Assembly: GCA_016928435.1 (NCBI GenBank) | Contig: JAFGKT010000080.1 | Coordinates: 34,312-98,311, forward strand | DNA: 64,000 nucleotides | Reading direction: 5' to 3' | DNA from: Sedimentisphaerales bacterium | GTDB taxonomy: Bacteria > Planctomycetota > Phycisphaerae > Sedimentisphaerales > SM23-30 | Part shown: one piece after another, positions 44,265-52,924 of the stretch | Position numbering within the stretch: the stretch's first letter is position 1 | Layout: every line of letters begins with the position of its first letter | Program-made: the position numbers and the translations under genes | The notes under the pieces: model-generated | The model's input: the letters and a program-made list of their open reading frames with translations, nothing else | The model's database searches: none | What the model was told of the DNA's origin: nothing

Positions 44265-45287
44265 ATGAAGACCTTATTGACAATAGTTTTATTGGCTGGA
44301 TTGACCGTCACCGCCGGCGCCAGCCAGCTGGACCTGCGTCAGGTGCCCAGCGATGTGGATTGGCTCCTGCATCTAGACTTGGATTTGCTGCGGCAATCAG
44401 AATTTGGACAAGCTATCCGTGAACATCTCGAATCTTTAGGACTTGAGGCACGAGCGCAAGAATTTACAGACTACTGGGGATTTAATCCACAGGAGAGTGT
44501 AACGGGCATTACGATGTTTGGTTATGGTAGAGATTGCGAGCAAACTGTTATTCTGCTGCACGGGAGATTTAACAGGCAGGCTATCGAACAAGTGATCGGG
44601 GCGAAGCCGGACCATGCTTATTCGAGCTATCGGAATATGGGGGTTCATAGTTGGTTTTCGCCTGAAGCCTGCGGCGACGGACAAGGCCACACCGCCAACG
44701 GTATTGTGTTTAACAGTACCTTAATTGTCGCCAGTGTTAGTTCCGAACAATTCCGTGCTGAGATTGACGTGCTGACCAGTTACAAAAGCAACATGGCCTC
44801 GGAGGGAGCTATCGGGCAAATTGGTGAAATCTCTCAAGGGGCTATCCTCGCGGCGGCGGTTCGTAATTTAGGCGACTTAACCAGCGAGAGAGAAATCCAA
44901 GGCATAGCGGTAGAATCGCATCGCCATTTACGTAGGTCAGGGGTTATTGGTGAAAATGATCGGGAGGATGAATTGCCGCGGGCTACTATTCTGCGACAGT
45001 GTGATGAAATCACCTTTCGGGTTAGTGAACAAGATGAGCAGCTAATGCTCGAAGCCAATCTGCTAACCAACGATGTGGAAGCGGCCGGCAACATCTGCCA
45101 AGTATTGTATGGTATTCGGGCTTTTGCCATTCTGTCAGAAGATGAAAAACCTCGAATGGCTGAACTGGCCCGCTCGGTGGAGTTTAACTGTCAGGCTGAG
45201 AGCATCGATATCAGCATGGCGTGTCCTTGGCCTTTCGCTTTCGATTTTATAACTGAACGCTGGGAGCAATTGACTCGGCAACAATAA
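44265..45287 (+). CDS. Secreted hypothetical protein
   Basis: This 340-residue protein has a clear signal peptide (MKTLLTIVLLAGLTVTAGAS) and then LDLRQVPSDVDWLLHLDLDLLRQSEFGQAIREHL. I recognise the general form of a planctomycete secreted family that pairs a 'W..h.D.d.l..s..g' entry with alternating strands and helices, but no function is known to me. No lipobox or transmembrane segment occurs after the signal. AAGGA is 8 nt before the ATG. It is followed after 144 nt by the ECF sigma gene; whether it belongs to the same transcript is unknown. Confidence 0.7.
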   Translation: MKTLLTIVLLAGLTVTAGASQLDLRQVPSDVDWLLHLDLDLLRQSEFGQAIREHLESLGLEARAQEFTDYWGFNPQESVTGITMFGYGRDCEQTVILLHGRFNRQAIEQVIGAKPDHAYSSYRNMGVHSWFSPEACGDGQGHTANGIVFNSTLIVASVSSEQFRAEIDVLTSYKSNMASEGAIGQIGEISQGAILAAAVRNLGDLTSEREIQGIAVESHRHLRRSGVIGENDREDELPRATILRQCDEITFRVSEQDEQLMLEANLLTNDVEAAGNICQVLYGIRAFAILSEDEKPRMAELARSVEFNCQAESIDISMACPWPFAFDFITERWEQLTRQQ

Positions 45288-45380
45288 CGGTACAGTTCTT
45301 TTGACGCAGCGAACGCTGGTATAATACCGCAAAGAAAATTTCCATTGACGAACCTGACGAGGCTATAAGCCAATGGTAAA

Positions 45381-45437
45381 AAACATTAGCGCCGACCACA
45401 GCACCTCCATTACCCCGGAGGTGCTGCGCTAATGTTT
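45381..45437 (+). promoter_or_regulatory. Hairpin burying the ribosome site and start codon of the ECF sigma gene
   Basis: AAACATTAGCG (45381-45391) is the exact complement of CGCTAATGTTT (45427-45437). CAGCACCTCC (45399-45408) is the exact complement of GGAGGTGCTG (45417-45426). The result is 21 paired bases, a 7-nt one-sided bulge (45392-45398) and an 8-nt loop. The right arm contains the Shine-Dalgarno sequence GGAGGTG and the ATG at 45432; the left arm contains CACCTCC, a copy of the 16S rRNA 3' end. No T-run follows, so it is not a terminator. It should silence translation unless opened. Confidence 0.8.
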
Positions 45438-46046
45438 AATGAAGAATCTGTCGGCGCATTAAGTGTGCATGAATTGGTGCGCCGGGCCCAACAAGGTGAT
45501 AAGGCATGTTACGGGGAGCTAGTGAAACGTTATTGGAAGAAGTTGTTTCTCTTTCTACGTCAAAAGACGAACAGTATGGAGGACGCTGAAGACTTAACAC
45601 AAGAGACGTTTATCAAAGCGTATCGTAATTTGCATCGTTATCGCGAATCATACGCTTTTAGCACTTGGCTTTATACGATCGCGATTCGCTTGGCGTATAG
45701 TCAGCATCGTAAAAATCGCGCGTCGGCGGCGCTGCCGGATGCGGTTGAGGACAAGCAGCCTAACGCAGTGCAAAAGCTGATTCGCAATGAACAGGGAAGC
45801 ATCTTGTGGGATAACGCGAGGAAGCTGCCGGGCTATCAATATGATGTTTTGTGGCTTCGTTACGCGGAGAGTCTGGACATGGATGAGATAAGCAGGGCCT
45901 TGGGCAAGAGCAAAATCCACGTGCGTGTTATACTGCATCGGGCACGAAAGGGTTTGAGTAAACTATTGGATAATGTTGAAGATAAGACCGTTGATTACCG
46001 AGATGAAGAAGACACTGAATCGTCGCGATTTTCTTTGAAGGATTGA
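45432..46046 (+). CDS. ECF-type RNA polymerase sigma factor
   Basis: This 204-residue sigma-70-family protein of the extracytoplasmic-function type has region 2 (ACYGELVKRYWKKLFLFLRQ then DAEDLTQETFIKAYRNLHRY) at about 25-85, and region 4 with a helix-turn-helix (YQYDVLWLRYAESLDMDEISRALGKSKIHVRVILHRARKGL) at about 130-175. A short charged tail ends it. The gene for a zinc anti-sigma factor starts 4 nt after its stop. Expression looks controlled at translation by the hairpin over its start. Two TATAAT/TATAAG hexamers upstream (45320, 45364) lack well-spaced -35 elements. Confidence 0.9.
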   Translation: MFNEESVGALSVHELVRRAQQGDKACYGELVKRYWKKLFLFLRQKTNSMEDAEDLTQETFIKAYRNLHRYRESYAFSTWLYTIAIRLAYSQHRKNRASAALPDAVEDKQPNAVQKLIRNEQGSILWDNARKLPGYQYDVLWLRYAESLDMDEISRALGKSKIHVRVILHRARKGLSKLLDNVEDKTVDYRDEEDTESSRFSLKD

Positions 46047-46050
46047 TAAG

Positions 46051-46617
46051 ATGTTTTGCAGTTATATTCAATGGAGTGTTTCGCGGGCATTGGACCACGG
46101 CCAAAGGCTTAGCGTGCGAGCTGAGCGTCATATCGCCAAGTGCGCCCGCTGCAAGCGTTTCTATGACGCTGCGCTGAAGCTGGATCGGCAGCTAAGGGAT
46201 GTTGATGATACGAGAGGGTTGGTTGATCCGGCTTTGCCGGAGCGTATCATGCTGAATTTGGGCCGGGACGCTGATAAGGGTGATAGTATTATATTGCCGA
46301 TCGCATCGCCGATTCGAGTTGGTATGCGAATCGCGGCGTTAGTGGTGATTGTACTGACAATCGGGCTGATATGGCAGCAGTCGCAGGTACCAGAGGCAGC
46401 CCCGGTACAGCCGACGGCGGAAATAACACAGACCAATACCGCATTACAGGATTTGATGAGCGTGCCAGGGATGCTGACGGAATTGGATGTTTCAGATGGG
46501 CAACAGAATAGAACATCGATAATGACGAATCCGCTGGAAACGGAGATCAAATCGTTGACTGAAGAAGCTGAGCAAATGGCGGACTTTTTGTTCGTATCTT
46601 TGATGATAGACAGTTGA
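46051..46617 (+). CDS. Zinc-binding anti-sigma factor, membrane-anchored
   Basis: This 188-residue protein has an N-terminal ZAS motif H27-x3-C31-x2-C34 (HIAKCARC) in a cytoplasmic helical domain, one transmembrane segment (IAALVVIVLTIGLIW, about 92-107) and about 80 periplasmic residues. This is the plan of RsrA/ChrR-type anti-sigma factors that bind and hold their sigma. It follows the sigma gene with a 4-nt gap, so the pair is an operon. The periplasmic part has no recognisable sensor fold. Confidence 0.82.
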   Translation: MFCSYIQWSVSRALDHGQRLSVRAERHIAKCARCKRFYDAALKLDRQLRDVDDTRGLVDPALPERIMLNLGRDADKGDSIILPIASPIRVGMRIAALVVIVLTIGLIWQQSQVPEAAPVQPTAEITQTNTALQDLMSVPGMLTELDVSDGQQNRTSIMTNPLETEIKSLTEEAEQMADFLFVSLMIDS

Positions 46618-47268
46618 TGGGTTGGCGGCGAATTGCTGGTAGATATGGTCGCAAAAATGCGCAAAATTGCGGAGCGGAAATGAGAGATTTGGCGGGATTC
46701 GGGCGCGATTGGTTGGGCAGGTGAGCGCAGGACGGCGGGAAGTGAGATGCGCAAAAGTTTGCCGGGAGCGCACAGCGGTGGGAACTAGGGGAAAAAGCGT
46801 TTCAAAACGAGCAAAAATTCAGCGGTTTTGATTGGTTTTGGTTAGAAACGGAGCGGTTTTTTTCAGAAACGGATGAGTTTTTTGGGGTGGCTGATTTTGC
46901 GCGGTTTGGTCGGTAGCGGGAATGCGCGGACGGGGAATTTTATCCGCAGATTTGCGCAGATTTTAAGAAAGAAGATTGGCTGCCAGGGGCAGGTTGGAAG
47001 CACAGGGGGATTAGTCGTAAGTACACTGAAGTCGATAAGGTCGGGGATTTTTTGACCGCGAAAGACGCGAAAAAGAAGAGAACCACTAATGGACACGAAT
47101 TTTCGCGAATAAGAATTGGCTGCCAGGGGCTAGCATCAGGCACATGGGGTTAGTCGAGAGTGAAATGTAGGTGAGTGGTCAGGGAATTTATCCGCAGATT
47201 ACAAAGTGTTGCGCAGATTTTAGATGGGCCAAGGGCGGAGCGGCGGATAAATGGGGACATGCAGATTG
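46618..47268. repeat. Composite non-coding repeat region
   Basis: This gap between the anti-sigma gene and GH127 is free of genes. It contains tandem copies of a module beginning ATTGGCTGCCAGGGGC (about 46975 and 47115), each followed after about 20 nt by a GGGGnTTAGTC motif. It also has a module GACCGCGAAAGACGCGAAA (about 47054) and AACCACTAATGGACACGAAT (about 47081). The last two plus GCTGCCAGGG recur at 57212-57360. TATCCGCAGATT occurs twice (about 46941 and 47189). Confidence 0.6.
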
Positions 47269-47269
47269 C

Positions 47270-47331
47270 AGCATGGGCTAAGAGCCCATCCTACGGGACT
47301 GGTCAGGGATGGTGGGCATGGCCCACCCTAC
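47270..47331. repeat. REP-like palindromes ending in CCCTAC/CCTAC
   Basis: AGCATGGGCTAAGAGCCCAT then CCTAC (47270-47294), and GGTGGGCATGGCCCACC then CTAC (47311-47331), are two short palindromic elements. Each is closed by the CCTAC tail seen also at 50689, 54374 and 61342. The second copy has a near-perfect GGTGGGC/GCCCACC stem. Confidence 0.6.
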
Positions 47332-47358
47332 ATTTGGGTTAGATTTTTTTTGGGCGGT

Positions 47359-49245
47359 TTAATCGGTGTAGTATGGCAGTTCTGTTACTCTTAGATGGGT
47401 GCAGCCGAATGGGATTAGTTCTATTTCGGTTTCTTGGCCTTTCGCGGCAACGGGGCTGACTGGGGCATCGGCGGCGACGCAGATGTCTTTCTTCCATTCG
47501 GGCAGCTGCTTGGCGGCGACTTTGATGGAGACCGGGGGGTTGGTGTCGCTGAATGGGCATTTAGAGTCCACGGAAGCTTCAGTGACGGTGGTCGGTGAGT
47601 TTATATTGAGGGCGTAGTTCCAAGGGGACTTGGCGTAGATTTCGTAATCGCAGTGCGGAGGTTCGCGGAACGGTTTGTCCTGATTGACAAGTTTGCGATC
47701 TTCTTCGACCTTGAGCGAATAAACGATTGGGCCTCGTTTGAGGGTAACAGCGTTGTTGTGGCGATGCTCGTATTCGACTTCCATGTTCAGCTTCAGGTCG
47801 ATCTGCAATTCTCCATTCAGCGAAACGTCGATTTTATGGTAGGCACCGCCGGCGGTAATGTGCTGAGTCTTCTTGCCAGATTTTAGTTCGGCGCTGCGGC
47901 ACCACTGAGGAATGCGGATATAGAATGGGAAATCGACTTTAGATTTGGATTCGAGGGTAAACTTGAGTTTGTTTTTGAAAGGATAATCGGTGTCGAGGGT
48001 GATTTTCACCTTTTCGCCGTTAACGGTCGTTTTCAGCTTAGACGGAGCATAAGCGGTGGCGGCAATTCCGTTGTCCTCGGTTTTCATCCAAAGGGAAGCG
48101 ACGAACTTGGGCCAACCCTGATGCATATTGGCTGTGCAGCAACCGAAATGCGGCTCTAGGCCATAAATGTTAGCGTCGGGGTCGTTGGTGTTCCAGGGCA
48201 TGGCGGGGTTGATGCTGCATTCGATCTGGTTGGTCTGCTGATCGTACTGATGAGCCCACATATCTCTGGTAAAGAAAGCGGGCAGGGAATTATAAGCGAT
48301 TTTTTCGAGGCGGTCGGAATACTTGACATCACCAAAAACCTGGATCAGATGTTCGAGCGAGTACATATATTCAATAGCCCCGCAGAGTTCGGCGCCTCGC
48401 GTGGGTTTGGTTCCGGCTAGGCATTCGTCGCCGGTAAATGTTCCGACGGCGGTGCCGTGATGCTTATCAAGCATGTCAACCATCCTGTCCGTGGCGAGCT
48501 TTTCCGCGGGGTCGGCGGTGATTCTGTGCATAAGAGCATAGGCTTTGACCGCCATGGCATCGTTGACGATGTGGCTCATGAAATTCCATCCGCCTTTAGG
48601 GGTAGCCTCGGTCATAGGCCAAGAGGCAAAGAAGGTTTTCCAGCCGAACCCTTGGGCTTCGAGTTTGGCTACCAAGTCGAGGAGCCACTGCTGAGGTTTC
48701 TTTTCATAGAGCCAGAGAATGGCGACGAGGGCTTCGAACCATCTTGCTTGGCCCCAATCGAAAAGAGGACACCAATTGATGGCGTCGTCGATTTTTTTGA
48801 GGGCCTTTTCGACGGCCTTGACGGCACGCTTGTCGCCGGAGAGTTCGTAATACTGCACGACCATTTTAGTGGCTAAGAACTGGGCCCAGATGTCGTATCG
48901 GTCCTTGGCTTCAGGATTGGTGACGTTGGAACTTTTTGGGCCTAGCCAACCATCTTCGTGCTGATGCTTGAGGATATAGTCGAGATATTTTTCGACCCGG
49001 GCAATCATATCTTTATCGCCCAGCAGATAAGCCAGGGGCATGAAACCATCGAGCCAATACGGGGCCCGCTCCCAACCCTCAGCTTCGCCGCCAAACCACG
49101 CGCTGTCTTTGACGTCAGGCCAGAAGTCTTCGAGATGGCCCGTGAGGCCATTGGCCTGAATGGTCAGTTGCTGACGCAGCCAGCCTTGAGGTTTGATCTC
49201 TTTAATATCTACCGGTTGGAAAACAAGAGGTTTTAGCTTTTTCAT
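47359..49245 (-). CDS. Glycoside hydrolase, GH127-type (beta-L-arabinofuranosidase-like)
   Basis: This 628-residue protein has an (alpha/alpha)6 barrel followed by beta domains. Features of the GH127 (DUF1680) family are visible: the entry KPQGWLRQQLTIQANGLTGHL, the acid/base candidate E286 in GAELCGAIEY, cysteine C343 next to E342, and the CC pair C369-C370 in FGCCTANMHQGWPK. In characterised members this position is the nucleophile and zinc ligand. No signal peptide, so it is cytoplasmic. It is the last gene of the unit 53836 to 47359, after an MFS permease. The arabinose specificity is inferred from the family and could differ. Confidence 0.8.
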   Translation of the reverse strand: MKKLKPLVFQPVDIKEIKPQGWLRQQLTIQANGLTGHLEDFWPDVKDSAWFGGEAEGWERAPYWLDGFMPLAYLLGDKDMIARVEKYLDYILKHQHEDGWLGPKSSNVTNPEAKDRYDIWAQFLATKMVVQYYELSGDKRAVKAVEKALKKIDDAINWCPLFDWGQARWFEALVAILWLYEKKPQQWLLDLVAKLEAQGFGWKTFFASWPMTEATPKGGWNFMSHIVNDAMAVKAYALMHRITADPAEKLATDRMVDMLDKHHGTAVGTFTGDECLAGTKPTRGAELCGAIEYMYSLEHLIQVFGDVKYSDRLEKIAYNSLPAFFTRDMWAHQYDQQTNQIECSINPAMPWNTNDPDANIYGLEPHFGCCTANMHQGWPKFVASLWMKTEDNGIAATAYAPSKLKTTVNGEKVKITLDTDYPFKNKLKFTLESKSKVDFPFYIRIPQWCRSAELKSGKKTQHITAGGAYHKIDVSLNGELQIDLKLNMEVEYEHRHNNAVTLKRGPIVYSLKVEEDRKLVNQDKPFREPPHCDYEIYAKSPWNYALNINSPTTVTEASVDSKCPFSDTNPPVSIKVAAKQLPEWKKDICVAADAPVSPVAAKGQETEIELIPFGCTHLRVTELPYYTD

Positions 49246-49285
49246 GACTTCTTATCCTATCTTAGCTATTAGGTATGGGGTTGAT

Positions 49286-50521
49286 TTAGATTTCGCCGGG
49301 TTTGTGCTTGTAGCGGAACAGAATCACGAAGAGGATGCCGATGACCAAACTGTATGCGGCAAAGGCGAGCATGATTCCTTGCCAATTCTTAACACCATCA
49401 GCCGAGGTGTAGAATGTATCGATTACTAAACCGCTTATATAACTTCCCAAAGCAGCGCCGATGCCGATTACCATTACCTGATAGAGGCCCTGGGCACTAG
49501 AACGGATCGAGGGATCGACCTTCTTTTCAATGTAGAGCGATCCGGACAGATTGAAGAAATCGAAAGCCAGCCCCCAAATAAACATCGAAAGGATAACCAA
49601 GTACCAGAGTTCTCCTGGATTACCGTAAGCCAATAGCAGCCATCTGAGAACCCACGCAATACAGCTCATTACCATAATTTTCTTAATGCCAAATTTCTTC
49701 AAGAAGAACGGAACCAGCAAAACGAAAAACATTTCGGAGAACTGCCCCAGCGAAACAATAATCGCGGGGAACTTCAACATCGGACTGTCAGCATATTTCT
49801 CGATATTGGCAAAATCATGCAGATAGGGGTTTACATACGCATTACTCAACTGCATGCAAATTCCCAGCAGTATCGAAAACGCAAAAAACACAGCCATATT
49901 GTAACTTTTGAAAAGTTTCAAAGCATCCAGTCCCAAACGGCTCACCAAGGAACCACCGCCCTTACCCAAAGGCGGACACGCGGGCATCATAAACGCCACG
50001 ATACAAGCCAGGGCTGACGCACCCGCTGAGATGTAAAACTGCATAGCCGATGTTTCAAAGCCCAGCAGACTGGTGGCCCACATACCCGAGGCGAATCCTA
50101 GGGTACCGAAGATTCTCAGGGGCGGATACTCTTTGATGATATCCATCCCCGCTTGTTCCATAACATTGTAGGAAATGGAAAAAACCAGGGGAATCGTAGG
50201 CATATAGAAGCACATGTTTAACAGCATGACCCAAAACAGTACATTTGGAGTACGGACCTGGGGAATGAAGACCATGCAAGCCAGACATCCTATGTGCAAA
50301 ACACCAAACAATCTTTCCGCGTTCAACCAACGATCCGCGATGATGCCGCCTATCGCCGGCATGAAAATCGCTGCCAGACCAACCGTTGACATAATCGTGC
50401 CAAATTGAGATGCGGTCCACTGCTTTGTATCAAAGCAGTAGGCGCCGATTGTGATTAACCAGGAACCCCATGCTAAGAATTCGAAATACTGCAGAGCGGC
50501 GATCTTGATTTTTAGCTTCAT
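49286..50521 (-). CDS. MFS permease, nucleoside:H+ symporter-like
   Basis: From the ATG at 50521 (AAAGGA upstream) this is a 411-residue transporter with about 12 transmembrane segments. The N-terminal KIKIAALQYFEFLAWGSWLITIGAY is characteristic of the NHS (NupG/XapB) branch of the major facilitator superfamily. A substrate motif GIIADRWLNAERLFG lies between segments 2 and 3. Members in glycan loci often carry sugars rather than nucleosides. Its place between GH127 and the 680-residue protein suggests uptake of the oligosaccharide that these enzymes then trim; this is inference. Confidence 0.85.
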   Translation of the reverse strand: MKLKIKIAALQYFEFLAWGSWLITIGAYCFDTKQWTASQFGTIMSTVGLAAIFMPAIGGIIADRWLNAERLFGVLHIGCLACMVFIPQVRTPNVLFWVMLLNMCFYMPTIPLVFSISYNVMEQAGMDIIKEYPPLRIFGTLGFASGMWATSLLGFETSAMQFYISAGASALACIVAFMMPACPPLGKGGGSLVSRLGLDALKLFKSYNMAVFFAFSILLGICMQLSNAYVNPYLHDFANIEKYADSPMLKFPAIIVSLGQFSEMFFVLLVPFFLKKFGIKKIMVMSCIAWVLRWLLLAYGNPGELWYLVILSMFIWGLAFDFFNLSGSLYIEKKVDPSIRSSAQGLYQVMVIGIGAALGSYISGLVIDTFYTSADGVKNWQGIMLAFAAYSLVIGILFVILFRYKHKPGEI

Positions 50522-50688
50522 GTGCAAATTTTCCTTTGTTGATTTGGGGGATTAGCTGTTGATCTGGGTTCCAAGCTCCAATGACAGTTATTGTGTCGCG
50601 TTGACTCCGACCTTTATTCAAAAAAATACCGGTTAGCGGGGTAGAAATCAATAAAATCTTGGTCTAATTGTACGCGGTCCCAAGAAAC

Positions 50689-50713
50689 AGCATGGGCTGC
50701 GAGGCCATTCTAC
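50689..50713. repeat. REP-like palindrome between the permease and the 680-residue protein
   Basis: AGCATGGGCTGCGAGGCCAT followed by TCTAC has the form of the element at 47270. It lies in the 333-nt gap 50522-50854; the rest of the gap, including a G-rich stretch around 50757-50790, holds no gene or other recognised site. Confidence 0.5.
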
Positions 50714-50854
50714 TTGATTGGCAAAACGCCAGGAAGTGGGCGATGAGATCGGGTGGAGGTGGTGTTGGGGTTGGCGGGCGGACGGCGGGGGCAGCTAAAT
50801 ATATGCAAACACAGAGGTTGCGCCGGTCACTTTACGCCAGGATTGGATTGGGGG

Positions 50855-52897
50855 CTATTGGGCGAAGTTGATTCTGATGGCCAAGGGACGCGCGTGGTCT
50901 AGGGGTTTGCTGTAAAGGATTGAATGGTGGTTCTTGTTAGAGGCGACCGTTAGAGCTTTGCTGCACTGCCATGAACCGGTTGGGGACAGGACGTGGATGT
51001 CGGTGATTTGTCGTTGGTCGTAGAGTTCGATTTTGGCTTGCGGATAGGGATCGAGGGTTAGATTGAAGATGGTCGCTATGGTCGCATGTTGGAGGTCACG
51101 GCGGATAAGGAGTGGGAATACATTGTCGGGCACGACGGCGGAGAGCGTATCGCGGCTGAGCCATCGCATAACGTTTTGGAGTTGTTCGCGTCGATAGTGG
51201 TTGTTGAAGGATGAGCCGCACGCGGTGGTCCAGTCGAGAAGATGAACGACGACTCGGCCGCCTAGCGAATTCTCAAAGGCAAACATCGAGGGATACTTTC
51301 GCTGGACATCAGGATCGACCAGGGACGAGATGAGCTTGGCTTTGTCGGAGAGTTGAGCTTGGGAATAGCTTGGTCTGCTAAAGAGGTTGGGGACGGTGAG
51401 GGTCATCATTTTGGCTTTGGCGCCACCGAAAGATTTGTTGTGATATTCCTCGGCTGAGAGCGGTTCTAGATCATCGATGCAGACGGGCGGGGCTATTTGT
51501 TTTATACCTATATAGTCACCGAAACCACGTTCGAAGAGAACGGAGGCGGCGACGGCGTCAAGGAACAAGCCGCCGGACAGCAGTTGTTTGATTTCATCGT
51601 CGCTGTAATTTCGCAGCATTTGGCCGATGGTGGCTTTGACATTTTCATCGGAGTATGTGGTGGGCAAACCGAGGGTTTCGAGAGTTTCGGCGATCCAATA
51701 GTCGTTCGCGGCCAGGGCGGAAGCGTCCACGGCGTTGTCCAAATGCTTATTGTAGCCGTGCTTGGTGGAAAACAGAAGTTGGACGCCTCGCTGACGGGCT
51801 GGGCCTTGCGCTGCCGCCGCCAATGAGTTGAGGTATTTTTTCTCACTCGCCAACATTTGGAGCATGTCTGGATCATCCGCCATGGTCGAACCGCAATGAT
51901 CGAACAAATTCATCGTGACACCCTCGCAACCGAGGGCATACGAGGCAGCCATCTGCAGGAAGGTGAAATTCAAGCTCTTGGAATAAGCGGTAAAGGGGAC
52001 GTTTTCGACTTCGGTCTGCTCGATGGTACCTTCGGGCAGTACGTAACGGGTGATCTTGATGGAGTCAGCGGTGAAATATAGGCCTCGCAGGGAACACTCG
52101 GCATAGCTGCCCAACGGGGGTCTGCTTATGAGCTTGCCGTTGGGGGACATGACATCCGCCAGTTTGTGCCAATCTCGCCCTTCCATGCAGTGCGCTCGAG
52201 GGCCGGACGACATTAGGCCAAAAGACGTTTCGGGTGAAACCGCCTGGACCGCATCAATCATGATCTTGACTGTTTCGAGTATGACGTCGCGCTGCATATC
52301 GAGATACTCTTTACGCCAAGGATGGGGGTTTTCTGATTTGATGATCGCGGCGGTTAGCTGTTCACGGGTAACCTTTTCGCCAATGCGCTCGGAAAACCTG
52401 GCCAAGTGCAGATCGCAGAAACACGAAATGGTAACCGGTCGATGATTGAAGGTACGCAGATCATCTTCAAGCCAGATGACCGCGGGGTTGAGCTTGGCAT
52501 ACTCAGTCCAGACCTTTACGACATGCTCGCGCCAAGCCGGGGAGAGCGGACAGGCACAACATTTGTCCTGGATACCGGTCCAATCGACCATGGTCTGCAA
52601 ACCAGGGATATTCACGCTGCCGTCACGTCCTCTGTCACAATGGCCGAACGTAATCCATGGATTAAGCGAAAAGACAATCCCTTTTTCTTCAAGCGTTTGC
52701 TTTAGAGGTTTGAGCTTGCGGCAGTATTTTTTGACCCATTCCAGGTTTGGCTGGCCATGGGTAAACTCCTCAGAATCGATCTTGGCGATAAGCTCATCGA
52801 CGCCCGCTTTGGGCAGGCTCTCCAAAACTTCATCGGCTAACTCTTGAAAACGCCAAGGCGCGATCGTCCGCCTTAAAGCATACCATGCGTTGCTCAT
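50855..52897 (-). CDS. Unassigned 680-residue protein, probable glycoside hydrolase-like barrel
   Basis: I do not recognise the family. The protein is soluble (no signal) and begins LRRTIAPWRFQELADEVLESLP. It alternates like a TIM barrel in its first about 400 residues; the block VIWLEDDLRTFNHRPVTISCFCDLHLARF has a carboxylate cluster in a loop typical of GH active sites, and later SLGLMSSGPRAH-like and FLQMAASYALGCEGVTMNLFDHCG blocks follow. The C-terminal 200 residues look like two beta domains, similar to GH42-like trimerisation and jelly-roll parts. It sits between the permease and the propeller glycosidase, with 27 nt to the latter, so a glycan role is likely. Confidence 0.55.
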   Translation of the reverse strand: MSNAWYALRRTIAPWRFQELADEVLESLPKAGVDELIAKIDSEEFTHGQPNLEWVKKYCRKLKPLKQTLEEKGIVFSLNPWITFGHCDRGRDGSVNIPGLQTMVDWTGIQDKCCACPLSPAWREHVVKVWTEYAKLNPAVIWLEDDLRTFNHRPVTISCFCDLHLARFSERIGEKVTREQLTAAIIKSENPHPWRKEYLDMQRDVILETVKIMIDAVQAVSPETSFGLMSSGPRAHCMEGRDWHKLADVMSPNGKLISRPPLGSYAECSLRGLYFTADSIKITRYVLPEGTIEQTEVENVPFTAYSKSLNFTFLQMAASYALGCEGVTMNLFDHCGSTMADDPDMLQMLASEKKYLNSLAAAAQGPARQRGVQLLFSTKHGYNKHLDNAVDASALAANDYWIAETLETLGLPTTYSDENVKATIGQMLRNYSDDEIKQLLSGGLFLDAVAASVLFERGFGDYIGIKQIAPPVCIDDLEPLSAEEYHNKSFGGAKAKMMTLTVPNLFSRPSYSQAQLSDKAKLISSLVDPDVQRKYPSMFAFENSLGGRVVVHLLDWTTACGSSFNNHYRREQLQNVMRWLSRDTLSAVVPDNVFPLLIRRDLQHATIATIFNLTLDPYPQAKIELYDQRQITDIHVLSPTGSWQCSKALTVASNKNHHSILYSKPLDHARPLAIRINFAQ

Positions 52898-52924
52898 GTT
52901 ATATTCCTGATTCTCGTAGTGTAT

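Noticed and set aside
46863..47143. Overlapping frames in the gap between the anti-sigma gene and GH127
   Set aside because: They are translations of the dispersed repeat modules; none has a plausible start or fold.
46618..47331. CRISPR array
   Set aside because: The repeats are few, unequally spaced and degenerate; no cas gene is present.
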